From contig CM055095.1 in NCBI GenBank assembly GCA_029204225.1, positions 76,774,471-76,838,470 on the forward strand: a stretch of 64,000 nucleotides of DNA, read 5' to 3'. Under the pieces are notes generated by a model, which did not search any database, had not been told where the DNA came from, and worked only from the letters and a program-made list of their open reading frames with translations. The translations under genes were made by a program, and so were the position numbers. The DNA comes from Diphasiastrum complanatum (lineage: Eukaryota; Streptophyta; Lycopodiopsida; Lycopodiales; Lycopodiaceae). Of this stretch, positions 13,827 through 25,559 are shown piece by piece (the stretch's first letter is position 1; each line of letters begins with the position of its first letter).

Positions 13827-15466
13827 TAATATCAGGTGATAAATCAAGGTAGGGTAAACCTGTGCCCTCAGCAAAGAGACTCTGGAGGAAAATAACATGT
13901 CGCGACAAAGAGGTCCCTATCCAAACCAATATCCTGTCCAACAATATGAATCCGGATATAACGTGCATGCTCGTCGTGTTTGATGAACTCGATGCTCGGA
14001 TGAAGACATTCCTTGTATAAGCATGCAACCCCCCTCCAGATCCACGACCACTAGCTGATCTAGTCTCAGGTCTGTATACGGAATCCCATCGGTATCCTGG
14101 AAAAATAGGTAATCCTCTCTCCTAACTCTCGTGAGTCTCCATAAAAAGCAATAAGTCTCTGCTAGTGATGAAATCAATCAGGTCTCCAGCCATGGAAGAT
14201 GAGATGAGTGTATATCATCACAGTTCCATCTCCAACCCGTAGATGGTGTGGATGGGGTGCCGGGGCACTCCAGAACCCGGGGACCCCAAGTCCCTAGCAC
14301 TAAGAACTGCGTGGGGCGTCATCAAGGAAACGCGCTGGGCCATCCCGGGAGATAACACGTCTGCCTGACTCCCGGGCTGTTTGAAAGGCCTTGCGCCTTT
14401 CATCCACCTGGATATATGTGAGGTCATCATCCATAAAGATAGTAGTGCCTCGGAGCTTAGCTCTACATTGTAGAGCATCTCTGCGGCTCTATAGGGAGGT
14501 GAAGCGAATAATAACTGTAGCTACATATCTGATGGTCCTCCATGCAGTGTCAAACCCATCAGTCTTATGTCCTAGAGTGGTGTCGAAAAAACGTCTAGCC
14601 TCTGATACTGCATCCTGGGTGTCCGGTATCCTACGAACTCGAATATTATGGGCTTTGTAGGCCCTTGCTTTTTCTTCCGTAATAGTGGCTGAGATGACCG
14701 ATGAAATGGAGGCGCTGGGTTTGGTGCCTTTCTTCAACACAGAAGCCCAAGAAAGCTCCTCTTCTTTTTGCTTTTCAATTTTCTGCTCCAGCTCCCGTAT
14801 CATCATGGTAGCTGACTCCGAACTTGCAACCTGCTTGGTAGTGATTATTTGCTCTAATGAGACAACTTTGGACTGCAGCACATTCTTTTCCTGGATCAAG
14901 GAGACCACTATTCCCTGTAGGTGTGAAATTTCTTGCTGCAAACGCTGGAAATCTGCTTTGAATTGGTCAATTTCCCAGGAAGAGAAAAGTTTGGTGGATT
15001 TGGAGGGAGTGTATGGGATGTGAGTTGTAGATGAGAGCATTGTAGCTGCTTGGGAACTAGGAATGGGAAGAAGTCCATCAGTGGTATTTAGAGCAGAATC
15101 TGAGGTAGAAGAAGATGAAGGAGCAAGGATGTTAGAAGAGGCAGGAGGGGTAGAGCTGCCTGGTGGGACTAGTGTAATGTGACAGGCTGCCCTACCTGCG
15201 TGGCAGACAACACATCCACATATGTAGCAGTCAGTGAGGGTGGAGCGGGTATAGAGGGTATGGTAGGCAGCGAGGGTGGATCTAGGGCAGGTGCAAGAGC
15301 AGCCTCCGGCGAGGCAGAAGGGGAAATCTCCAGCGGGGCAGAAGGGGCAGCTTCCAGCGAGGCAGGCGAAGCATCTTCCAGCGAGGTGACGTCCAGTGAG
15401 GCAACAGGTGAGGTGGCGCCCAGCGAGGCAGGTGAGATGGCCCCCTTTTTACTACGAGGCAAGGCG

Positions 15467-15469
<3 letters not shown>
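13810..15469 (-). mobile_element. LINE 5' part: ORF1, TAG junction, endonuclease start
   Basis: ORF1 begins right after the (CT)n (minus sense) with PRSKKGAISPASL; the expected ATG has become TTG at about 15462. An Ala/Ser/Pro repeat region follows, then PYTPSKSTKLFSSWEID, a long coiled coil, ELSWASVLKKGTKPSASIS and RRM AHNIRVRRIPD. A premature TAG lies at 14489. The frame continues with MDDDLTYIQVDERRK to the TAG at 14296-14294 (an extra TAG lies two codons earlier). Behind it, in frame, come HHLRVG and a shifted endonuclease (RWDSVYRPETRSASG, GVACLYKE). Confidence 0.88.

Positions 15470-15536
<67 letters not shown>
15470..15536 (+). repeat. (GA)n microsatellite between two minus-strand LINEs
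   Basis: A pure GA run. In minus sense it is (CT)n lying between the 3' tail of one LINE (right) and the 5' end of the next (left). Confidence 0.97.
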
Positions 15537-15538
<2 letters not shown>

Positions 15539-17231
15539 AATTGTCATTTTAATGCTTAAAAGCATTTAAGACAAAATAATACATCTCAAGTGTGATAGTC
15601 TATGTAGGAGCATAAATATGTCTCCCAAATCAAACTCAGAATAAACTAGAGTATATCAATCATAAAACTACTCTATGATCGTCTAAAAGAACTATGAATG
15701 AAATCTTTGCATGAAAAAAAGTACCACACCTGATACAATGATCAATACAATGAGCTATCATGTACCTCATGGCCTAGGGGGAGGGGAATGGGAGCTCTGC
15801 TGAAGTCGTCCTTTGATCTCATAAACAGTACATTTGAATAGTAGATGTTCCTCAAACTCCACCTCGTCTAGTGTACATAACTGACAGATCCTGCTCTCAC
15901 GTGTGGGATCTCTTGAAAACGTTCTCTCCCATAATTACCACGAACCGTGGTTTGAATCGTTCAGAGCCTGTTCGAATTGGTTCAAACTGGACATACCGGC
16001 CCGATTTGAATCGGTCGATTTGAATTGGCTGTGGCCTTGCTATCTCCACATATAATTGAAGAAACCTGGAGCTGTCCCAAAGTAACCGCCATAAGCAATG
16101 TGAAAGACCAATATCCAGGTACCGAGGTACTCCCATAATCTAGCTCAAACAAGTGGGAGCGATATACGTCTAGCTTTATTCCAAGAAATCCTTGTCATGT
16201 CTACTATACGTATGCTCTATAAACAAAGCCACGTATTTACCGATGAGAATTTCACGGGAACTCTAAAATAGTCATACCATATGTGCATAGAAGACCAGAG
16301 GTCTAAAATAGTTGTCTGTAAATGTGAATACTGGCTTATTCTGACTCGGGAAGGACCTCTGTAGCATACATGAATATAGGTGAGACCATAGTATCAAATA
16401 ATCTACACTTACCAAGGGTAATCCGAATATGCTTCCTGAAGTAGAAGTGCTCAAGACTGACCAGGGACGCATGACCTTTCCTCAACCTGACAACAATATA
16501 GGTGAGACCATAGTATCAAACAATCTCTAATGGCTGACCATTGAAAGTAAAAATCGTTGCATATAGGACCTAGAGGTGTTAAAGATCATGATCTGGGTCT
16601 TTCTGGCATAAACCGACAGACCCCATCTCTCCCCAAATGAGTGTAGTCTATTCAAATGTCTTTGCAATCCTTCCACTATAGATGAAGTTAGTGCCACGTC
16701 ATCCACATAATCAAGTAAAGATAAGAATGTTGTCAAGTCTACAGTCGATGCTACACTGCTCATCAATGATACGATCAAGCTCGTTGATATATAAGCCAAA
16801 GGGTATGGGGGAGCGAGAGCAACCTTGCTTCACCCTAGTAGTACTCCTTACCAATTGGGAGAAACCCTCACTTGTCCTAAAACAAACCCAGACCTGCTCA
16901 TCGAGTGCCATAACTACAAGTATTGTATCTATAGCGAACCCAAGCTCGCTCAATTTTATATAAGGACGTTTCACAAGATTTAGTCAAATGCCTTCCAGAA
17001 ATCAACAACGCAGTAATACACTATCTCATGCTTGGATCTAGCCTCCTCAATAATAGCCCCGAGTGTGAATACATGGTCAATAGTAGAATGCTGAGCTTTG
17101 AAACCTGCCTGACCCAATGCATGTAGTTGCAAAATCTCTGCCTCACAACTCACTGTTGTCTGGAGAATGGTGCCATACACTGTCGCCACAATATTGCCTA
17201 TCATGATAGTGCCATAATTCTCGGGATTCAT
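15537..17231 (-). mobile_element. 5'-truncated LINE ORF2 with complete 3' tail
   Basis: It starts in the RT N-terminal part (ENYGTIMIGNIVATVYG, GFKAQHSTIDHVFTLGAII), then TRVKQGCSRSP, YVDD (variant of YADD), and the thumb region to VPRYLDIGLSHCL. About 140 bp of GGTTCGAATTGG-type palindromic sequence (about 15915-16055) interrupts it, probably an inserted MITE. It resumes with ESRICQLCTLDEVEFEEHL. The 3' tail carries hairpin ATGCT-TTTA-AGCAT (plus 15552-15565) directly before (CT)n. It is frameshifted in several places. Confidence 0.87.
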
Positions 17232-17247
17232 TGGGTCACTTGTGAAT

Positions 17248-17311
17248 AGGAGGGATGATGTTGCTAACTCATGTGCCTCAGGAGGGATGATGTTGCTAAC
17301 TCATGTGCCTC
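17248..17311 (+). repeat. 32-bp perfect tandem duplication
   Basis: The unit starting AGGAGGGATGATGTTGCTAA occurs twice without a mismatch (17248-17279 and 17280-17311), next to the LINE 5' end. Confidence 0.95.
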
Positions 17312-19163
17312 CCTCAGCTGAAGAAAATACTCACCACATAGAGTGGTCAGACCATCAGCATCAACAGATATCCTGGGAATACCAAAGTCATCACTATCCA
17401 GTATATGTAAAAATGTCAAATCTTGGTCAAAATGGAATATTTTGTTTGGATCTTTACGTTCTAAACAACTTCATGGAACTTTATGGTTTGCCATTGGATA
17501 CCTTTTTGTCAACATATTACACTTTGAACTCTGACTTTTTGGCAGCTTTTTCACAACCTGTTACTTGCTGGTTGTTTTGTCACACTTGGGCTACTTACTT
17601 CCTTGGTGCTCTGTTTGCTGGACATTTTGGCTGCTTCTTCACAATTTATCATTTGTTAGATTTTGTTGTTGTTTAAAAAATCTCTAGGTTTTTTTCTCAT
17701 TACATTTGTTTTCACAGTTTAGCTACCCAAGGGTGACCAAAAAAAACCAAGCGATAGGTGGAGAAGCTGTCAAAATTTGTGAAGCAGGTAGGGCGCCACA
17801 TTGAAGTGTAATATCTTGAGAAAGAGATATCCAATTGGCGAGCTGTAAAGTGCAATGAACTTGTTGAGAAACGAAGAACATAGAGATCCAAAAACAAAAT
17901 CTTTCAGAATCGAAAACATAATATTCCAATTTGACCGGGATTTGACTTTTCAAAAAATTCACTTCTAAAAGGTCAAAATGGATAGAAAATCAATCTTAAG
18001 GATCAAAGAACATAGTAAATAACAAGATCCAATCACATATTCAAAGAGAAATGAAAAGAAGAAGAAAAAAAGTTACCCTTTTTGAAAACTTTGCAAGATC
18101 GATCACATTGTTTTTTTTGTCTTGTTTTCTTTAGTTCGTTTTAGTTTTCCTTAGTTTGTTTTAGTTTTCTTTATTTTGTTTTAGTTTTCTTTAATTTGTT
18201 TTAGTTTTCTTTTTATCGTCATTTAGTTTATGTTTGCTTAGTTCGTCTTGTGCCCTCTTTGTGCATCATTTACCTTTTATTGCGTTCATTTTTCGATTTC
18301 TTTTGTTACTAGTAATTCGTTAAGTTCCCATTTACGCTTTCATATTTTACGTATTGCATACGTTTCATTATGGATATTTGGTTCCAATTATCTCAATTAC
18401 GAAAAGAATTTGCATTTGTTTCGATTTGACGGTATTTGGGTGCTATGGTGACACTGAATTATCAGATTGGTTAAATGCATTCATTTCTTGTTTCAAAATT
18501 TATCCACATTCTGTAATGAGGCCTCAAACACTATGCGTCTTAAAATCAACAAGGGCAATGCATCCTTGGTCTTGTTGTCCATTTTACATTGAACTCACCC
18601 TTTTTAAAGGTCCTTCCTTACTTTGAAACAACATTATCGCAACACATGGGCACTTATATAAAAAATAAACAAGGTTTCATCACTAATCCTTAGTGGATCA
18701 ATCCTTTATAGAACATTATGTCATCGATAAACTTTCATGGTAGACCTATCATGACCATACTCAATATGTCAAAAAAAGAAGTAACCATACATAAGTGTCC
18801 CTACACATGAGTTGTTCATCAAAGTGTCGCTAGAAATGAGTTCATCATCATACATCACCAAAACAAAAGCAAAAGGCATGTGCATTCATAAGTGTAATAA
18901 CCATCCAAATACTTATCATTGAAGCACATAACATCATCGAAGTAAATAACATGCTATATAAGCAAATTCTTCCAAGTTCTTTAGCCTACATGCAAAAGCA
19001 AGATAAAATATGTACATAACATATTGGGTAACACGTAAAGTTTCCAAAAAGAAATTCAAAACTTGAGGTTTAATGGCTCTAGTGAAATATCTTAAGGAAT
19101 AGACAATGTCGAGTACCACATAGAGTTATTGAATTTATTCGATTGAATAAAAAAAGGAAAGAC
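17312..19163. other. intron DNA without recognised gene; small TTTAG-rich minisatellite
   Basis: No supported coding sequence. Positions 18121-18215 hold about four imperfect repeats of roughly 22 bp containing GTTTTAGTTTTCTTTA. The remainder is AT-rich and unrecognised. Confidence 0.5.
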
Positions 19164-19330
19164 CTGGACTTGCTGCACAACATCGCTTGCTTCGTCTTCT
19201 ACATTTTGAGAAATTGCTTTAGTTGAATTTTCAGACAAGCTCGAAGCAAGTCGATCTTTAGAAGTATCCATGACCACACTTGTAGTTGAAAAAGCGGGAG
19301 ATTCGAAAGAAGCATCTCCTTGCACATCCT
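19164..19330 (-). CDS. SBE: starch branching enzyme, exon 3 (linker)
   Basis: A 167-bp open exon: acceptor GGAATTTCAG, donor CAG|GTCTTT. It starts with two bases that complete a Glu codon with the last base of exon 2, and ends in phase 0, matching exon 4. The peptide is Ser/Asp/Glu-rich (DVQGDASFESPAF, KAISQNVEDEASDVVQQVQ) without a known domain. That is usual for the variable segment between transit peptide and catalytic part in branching enzymes. Assignment rests on strand, phase and splice signals. Confidence 0.68.
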
Positions 19331-20270
19331 CTGAAATTCCAAGAATGACTTAGTCTTCATTTTGATGGTCAATAGCAAAAAACCAAATATCAATAGCAAA
19401 AGATAGTCTTCATTTTGATGGTCACATTTTAAAGGGTGAATTTGCAAAAGCTAAGTATAGGTAATACTTTGTCAGAAGCTCTAAGAACATTAACAAAAAT
19501 TATGGACACCTATTGTTTTATCTGAATTACTCAAGATCCATACCACACTGGTGGAATGTAAGACGTTTTATGTTTCTTATAAGCAAAACACATGAATTGA
19601 AAAAACCATACATAGATCAAATATATGCAAACCTATAGCAACAACATATCTTGGAGCATGACTTTGTCTAAAAAATGGTTGTCTTCATTTCAAACCAACA
19701 CCAAAAGGTATCAATCAAGTCTTGCCGAAATACACAATTAACAACTTTTTATGGTAAAGAGAGCATCTCCATCACAAGTTACAACAAACTTGTTTTCCTA
19801 AGTGTTCTAAACATTTTCCTTGGATGCTTTCCGAATCTTCATATGCGCAAACAGCTATCAAAACAAACTCTAGTTTCACGTGGTCCACAACAATTTATAT
19901 ATGGCCATGTCTTTGACGAACAAATCCAAGTTAGCCTTCTCTGTCTACCTAGATGCGTTGTCAATGAAACCTTTATCAAGGATGTGCTTATTAATTTCAG
20001 ATATCTCAAAACCATTTTGTCGTCAATCGAGAATCGTACTAAAGCTTCAGAGGTCAAATATCCATGTTACAAAAAATACTCACGTTCATTTATTGAGAAG
20101 ACATATCCAATCCATTACAATGTGTGAGACATAGCAAAATGTCTTTCGATGTACCCCCTTTAGTAAAGGCACACAATATCCTACAAGAATTTATAGGTAT
20201 TGCAATGGGCAAGGGTGTACCTAGAATGTTCAGTCTACATCTTCTAGAAGAGTATTTTGAGATGCAGTTA
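19331..20270. other. intron DNA, nothing recognised
   Basis: A 150-codon plus-strand frame at 19675-20127 has no family resemblance and no splice or promoter context, so I do not call it a gene. Confidence 0.45.
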
Positions 20271-20274
20271 CACT

Positions 20275-22333
20275 CATTATCCGTTTCACTTCTCTAGAGA
20301 GTCATCGAGATGCTTTGCGGTGCAAAGCTAAGCTTCGTGGCACCACGAGGCATGCCCCTTTCCAAGTCAAGCAGTGCTATCTATCCCATACTAAATATAC
20401 GACCAATAAAAAGTACCCCTAGATAAGTGTAGGATGAAACTATCTCCAAAGTCTGATCGTCAAAGATAAGTATCTGTCGTTGCATGAAAGCCCTAGATGT
20501 CGTGAAGACCATAAGTTTGGTGTTCGCAATGTTCACCCCCAACTCATCTGAGACAAAAGGCATGGAGACAGTCCAATTGTCTTCGTAGACCCTCTCTAGT
20601 CGAGGAGACTAGAACCAAATCATCTACATATAGAAAAATGGCAATCAATATATCACGTAGTCTGCATCCTGTGTTGCATATGGATGACGACCTCACATAT
20701 ATCCTGGTGGAGGAGAGGCGTAAGGGCTGCTGGCAGACGAGTCATTTACCGAGATGGACGAGTGTGCTTTCTTGATAGTGCACCTAGTAGATCCCAGTGC
20801 TAGGGATTTGGGGTGCCCGGGGATGGGAGCACCCCGGGGCCCCATCCACACCACCTTCGGATTGGAGTGTGGAATTGTGCTGGCATACACTCATCTTCTG
20901 CGGCAGGGGACCTTGTTGATTTTATTACAGATAGAGATATATTATTCTTCATGGAGACACACGAGAGCCCGGAGCAAGGACTTCCTTCTTTTCCTGGATA
21001 CAGATGGGACTCAGTATTCCGACGAGAGACTAGATCTGCTAGTGGACTAGGTTCAAGTGGGGTCGCCTGCTTGTATAGAGAGGCTCTTCATTCGAGTATT
21101 GACTTCATCCGACATGACGAGCAGACCGCTACATATGGACTCACATCGTGGGTCAGAATATTGGCTTGGATAGAGATCTTTTCATTGCAGCATGTTACTT
21201 TCCAACAAAGTCCTCATCTTTTGCTGAGGGTATTGGATCTCCATATCAGGACCTCTCACCAGATATTATCAGATTCTCAGAGCGGGGGCATATTCTCCTC
21301 ACAGGGGATTTTAATGTCCGGACATCTTCACGAAAGACAGAGTTCTTCGACATCACTGATCAGCTATGTGTTCCTGCCCTGGACAGTGATATGCTTGGAG
21401 TTACCAGGACCTCTGCGAACAGTCTGGGACCTACTACTTCATATGGTATTGGTCTCACCGACCAGAGAGGGTCTACAGCGACAGTTGGATTGCTTGCATG
21501 AGTTTTGTACCAGATGGGGCCTAGGGGTGAACATTGGGAAGACCAAGGTTATGGTCTTGAAACACTTCGAGAGCATTCAGACAGCGACAGGAGCTTACTT
21601 TGGGTGGGCAGGTTCTAGAGGTGGTCCATTCCTATACATACATGGGGGTCCTTTTCTCAAGTCCTACTTTTAGCATGAGACAGGCCGCTACCACTCAACT
21701 GGGGAAGGGACATGCTTCCCTTGTTCAACTAGAGCGATTTTGCTTCCGGAAATCCATCTAGGATTCTCGCAGTAAGTGTCGCCTCTTTGATATCACTGTT
21801 ACTCCCACGGCTTTATATGCGGCAGAGACATGGTGTACAGGTCTCCCTTCTTCACACCGGGCCAGTCTGTCACGATTACAGACCACCATGCTACCTCAGT
21901 TGATTCGAGCGAAGCCTTTTGTTTCACATGAGATTCTCCTGGTCGAGTTTGCAGTTCCACCTGTACAGATCGAGGCAACTCTTCAGCTCATCACCTTTAT
22001 ACAGAGGATACAGGCGTTACCAGAGATAGACAGGCGATACATACAGGTTGCACTATCCTCTTCACAACGTCTTCACGAGCAGGCTACAGGTTATCATGGT
22101 TCTCTCAGGCCTCTCACCTCCTACTTGCGTCATTTGGCATCTCCATCACAGAGCTCCCCTCAGGCACACATCAGTATATCAGACGCTTCCTCTATCGCAC
22201 ATATCTAGAGGGGACTTGGCATAACTAGTTAGGGGTTAAGCCAACTTTCTACTAGACTCATTTCTTGGAGCTAGATGCATCGGGGACCCCGGTCTTGCCA
22301 CGCTACTTGGACTCGGGATTGTCACTCTATAGG
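20275..22333 (+). mobile_element. LINE with ORF1 end, endonuclease start and large internal deletion
   Basis: It begins in the ORF1 RRM (RFTSLESHRDALRCKAKLRGT), is interrupted at 20346-20679 by an opposite-strand LINE piece, and resumes at MDDDLTYILVEERRK. TAG at 20801-20803 is followed in frame by HHLRIGVWNCAG, METHES, GVACLYRE and LTGDFNVRTSS of the endonuclease. At about 21448 the sequence jumps from endonuclease TTSYG straight to RT position VLVSPTREGLQRQL just after YADD, dropping the endonuclease end and most RT motifs. The thumb region follows to DSGLSLY, where the element is cut at 22333. Confidence 0.88.
20346..20679 (-). mobile_element. nested LINE RT fragment, opposite strand
   Basis: The minus frame gives GCRLRDILIAIFLYVDDLV, STREGLRRQL, TSRAFMQRQILIFDDQ and SSYTYLGVLF. 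It splits the ORF1 of the surrounding plus-strand LINE between AKLRGT and MDDDL. It could be an insertion or an inverted piece from rearrangement. Confidence 0.8.
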
Positions 22334-22342
22334 AAATGTGAG

Positions 22343-22650
22343 ATCGCGAGGAGCATCATCCTCAATGGCAGCTCGTAAAAGGCTAACATGAAAAATATCA
22401 CAGGCTCGTGTCGAATCAGGCAACTATAACCGGTACGTAACAAGGCTGAGGCGATCCAAGATACAGTAAGGCCCATAATAGCGTGGTGCAAGCTTCTCAG
22501 TAAAAGCGTGACCTTGAACAAAGTGCTGACGTGCAAAGCATAATCGGAGGTAAACCATATCACCAACCTGAAACTCAACATGATGGCGATGACGATCAAC
22601 AGAAGTTTGATAGCGTTGTTCAACCTGCTGTAAGTGAGTAGCAATGTTTC
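22343..22650 (-). pseudogene. Ty3/gypsy integrase C-terminus
   Basis: The minus frame reads VDRHRHHVEFQVGDMVYLRL, LAPRYYGPYCILDRLSLVTY, one stop, then STRACDIFHVSLLRAAI. This is the same GPY/F-type module as at 5.8 kb, in the opposite direction. It sits between a truncated LINE and the leader of a plus-strand gypsy element. Confidence 0.85.
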
Positions 22651-22679
22651 AGGGGCTCGTTTCATACGTCATTTCGAAA

Positions 22680-23465
22680 CTTTCGTCGATTTTTTCATCA
22701 GATTTTCATCTTTTTTCCAGATTTGGTAGAGACTGGCCAGCGCCCTACTACCTTGTCACTTTCGTCGATTTTCTCCACCGATTTGCTGCCCATTTCGTGG
22801 CTTGATTGGAGGCTGTCCAGCGCCTTACTTCATCACCATTTTCAGCGGTTTTCTCCATTTTTTTTTAGGTTATGTTTGGTAGCTACTGCCCAGTGCCCTA
22901 CTACCTTGCCATCTTTGACGGATTTCTTCACCGATTTGTTGTCCATTTTGCTGATTGTTTGGAGGCTGTTCAGCGCCCTACTTCATCACCATTTTCAGCG
23001 GTTTTTCCATCATGTTGCAGGACATTTGTGGATCTTACTAGCTGCTGCCCAACACCCATTTTCAGCTTGGATCTTCAGCTCTCTCTCTCTCTCTTTAGCC
23101 TCCTATCCAAAAATCACCCAATTCCGCAGTCGTTTGCTATTCCAGATTGCCAAAATCCTGCAGCCTGTTCATCGCTGCCCCAGCCCTTCCGACTTGTCAC
23201 TTTCGCCTATTACTTTATATGTTTCCAGCCATCTTTCACAGTTTATCAAAAGGCTCTCCAACGCCCATCCTCAACCACATTTCACGGAATTCCGACTCTG
23301 TTTGATATTCCAATTTGACATTTCCCTCCTGGCTGTCCAGCGCATTTTTATAGCCTTCATTTTCACTACCCTTTCTTAGTTTTGATAATATTGGTTTTAA
23401 TAGACTAATTTGGGGTGACGACAAGAGTCCGCTCCCTCAAGTTTTCGTCTATTCCTTCCACTATC
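22680..23465 (+). repeat. gypsy leader with about 75-bp imperfect repeats
   Basis: Copies of a GGCTGTCCAGCGCCCTACT-type core recur at about 22733, 22811, 22882, 22964, 23041 and 23330 with TTTTCAGCGGTTT-type spacers. The same repeats occur in reverse at 31430-31900 in the leader of the opposite-strand relative. Confidence 0.7.
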
Positions 23466-23469
23466 ATTA

Positions 23470-25410
23470 TGGCACATTCACCTACCCCGAGTGAAACTGT
23501 TTAGGAAAACTTATCCGATCAGTTTCGGCGCATGGATGAAACCCTTTCTGGCCTCGTTCTTTGCTTCGATATAGTTATGACCGGCTTTCCTACTATGCAG
23601 TCACATATTGATTCTTTACAGCCTCATGGTCCTGGAAAAGCTCCTGTCTTTCTTTCATTTGGGACTCCCCCTCCATTTGGATTTCCATCTTCTTCTGCTA
23701 GTCAGCCTGGTGGTGGACCGTTCATTCCACCTAACCCACCTCCTAGTTTCTTTCCACGTCCCCCCGTTCCTGAACCACACTTTGCTCGAGACTTTCGTGA
23801 TAGGGTACAACTTGTTACCTATTCCTGTTCCTCTGACGGGAACTTATTAGAGAATTGGTTTGCTAAGCTTGACACATATTTTCAGATCTACCCTAAGACT
23901 GATCCTCAGAAGATCCAGTTGGCTGCTTTACACTTAGATGGACGCGTTGCCACGTGGTGGCAAGTTTATCGAGCTGATCCTGATCGGGAAGGGCTCCATA
24001 TATGGCATACCTTTCACCGTGACCTCTGTCATGCTATGATTGATCCTCAGTGGCTCGACCGCCAACGTGATACATTCCGTAGTCTCACTCAGACCAGTGA
24101 CCTTGCTTTTTATACAGATCAGTTTATGGAGCTTTCTTATCTTTTCACAGATCTACCGCCCACTGACTTATTTCTCGTTACATTGCTGGGCTTCGTGGTG
24201 CCTTACGTTACGATGTTTCTTCCTTCCGTCCTCCCACACTTGTTGAGGCGATGTCTCTTGCCAGTACTTTACAGCACAAGTACTCTGACACCCTTCTTTC
24301 CCACTTCTCCCGACCCCGTCCTTCTACTTCATCTTTTCCCGCTATGTCCACCCCTACACCTACCCCTTCAGTTCCAGCTCCTTGCATTGTCCCTTCGTCT
24401 CCTTGTCCTCTGATCCCTCGACCTGCTTTTGTCCGACGTTACACGTCTGCAGAGTTCGCTGACCTTCAGGATCCTATATCACACAGTTTGAGCGAGTTGC
24501 CTGATTTACTTGAGATAGTTATTGATCTACCTGAGCTCGTCATTGTATCCCATAGTGAGTCAGAGTCACATATACAGGTTCCTAGTGATGTTGATTCACA
24601 TATACAGGTTGCGGCTGATATGGTCCTTGATACTGATATAGCATGCTATGATACTATTGATGATGTTGTTCCATGCTTGGATATTGTTGTTCAGTACTTT
24701 GATGCTACTCGTGTTCCTGAGCGCCATGCTATAGATGTCGCCTATGCTCCTTATTTCAATATTATTCATGGGTCTACGGTATCAAATGCTTTGGCTACTC
24801 CAGTAGATCTCCATATGGCATACGGTTATACATTTCATGATGGTCCTATTGTAAACTCACTAGCTGATTTTGTTGATACCCGTCTAGATGAGTATGCGGT
24901 TCTTCTAGATGCATATTTAGGCCAGAACTTATCAGTTGATGCTTCTGTTATTATGCCTACGTATGTTGTTCCATTTGTTGATCATATTATTCTAGATGGG
25001 GGGCAAGAGTATATTGCTTTAGTGGGTACAGGCAGTACACATTCATTTATTAGCAGTTACATTTCCACCAGGATTCGTGCTACACCTGTTCCTGCTTCCC
25101 AGCCTCTCAGTGTTGAGGTTGCTCGTTCCCATTCTTTTCCCAATTCTCAGATGATTCAAGGCTTGGATTATCGCATTGGTGATTTTTCTGGTCAGGCAGA
25201 TTTCTACTCATCCGATCCCTCACCCTCAGTGGCGGATTCCTCATTAGCGTTAGAGCTAGAGGGACTCTCAGAGGTGTCTGAGACTGCTGCATGGCTCGGG
25301 CCCTCTCCGCTCCTGGTCCTGCGTGCTGCAGCTCGAGTGGTAGGCCCTGCGCAATGCACACAAGGAAATTGGAATCAGGACTTAGGCTCGAGTCTCGACA
25401 TGTCATATTA
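23470..25410 (+). pseudogene. Ty3/gypsy gag and protease, frameshifted
   Basis: The gag core is clear: EPHFARDFRDRVQLVTYS, DPQKIQLAALHLDGRVATWW, RDLCHAMIDPQWLDRQRD and FYTDQFMELSYLFTDLPPT. The frame shifts near 24200 to SLASTLQHKYSDTLL and PRPAFVRRYTSAEFADLQ. The CCHC zinc knuckle present in the minus-strand relative (CYRCKSPDHLARDC) is missing here. A protease-like block follows (YIALVGTGSTHSFISSYIS) in which the catalytic DTG is changed to GTG. No RT follows; the end past 25200 is unrecognised. Confidence 0.85.
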
Positions 25411-25559
25411 CTTTTAAGTTTTAACTTACAATTTACAAATTACAAATTAGTAATTACAATTTACAATCTAGTAATCTACTATCTAGTATATCTACAAAAC
25501 TTCAAAGTACTAAAAGCCTACTAATGTAACGCAGTGAATTGGGGAATTGGGCATTGAAA

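Noticed and set aside
19675-20127. 150-codon plus-strand frame
   Set aside because: No family resemblance, no promoter or splice context, and it lies in a host intron; length alone is not enough.
22723-23379. 218-codon frame in the gypsy leader
   Set aside because: It is produced by the leader tandem repeats and lies before the gag start; no domain.
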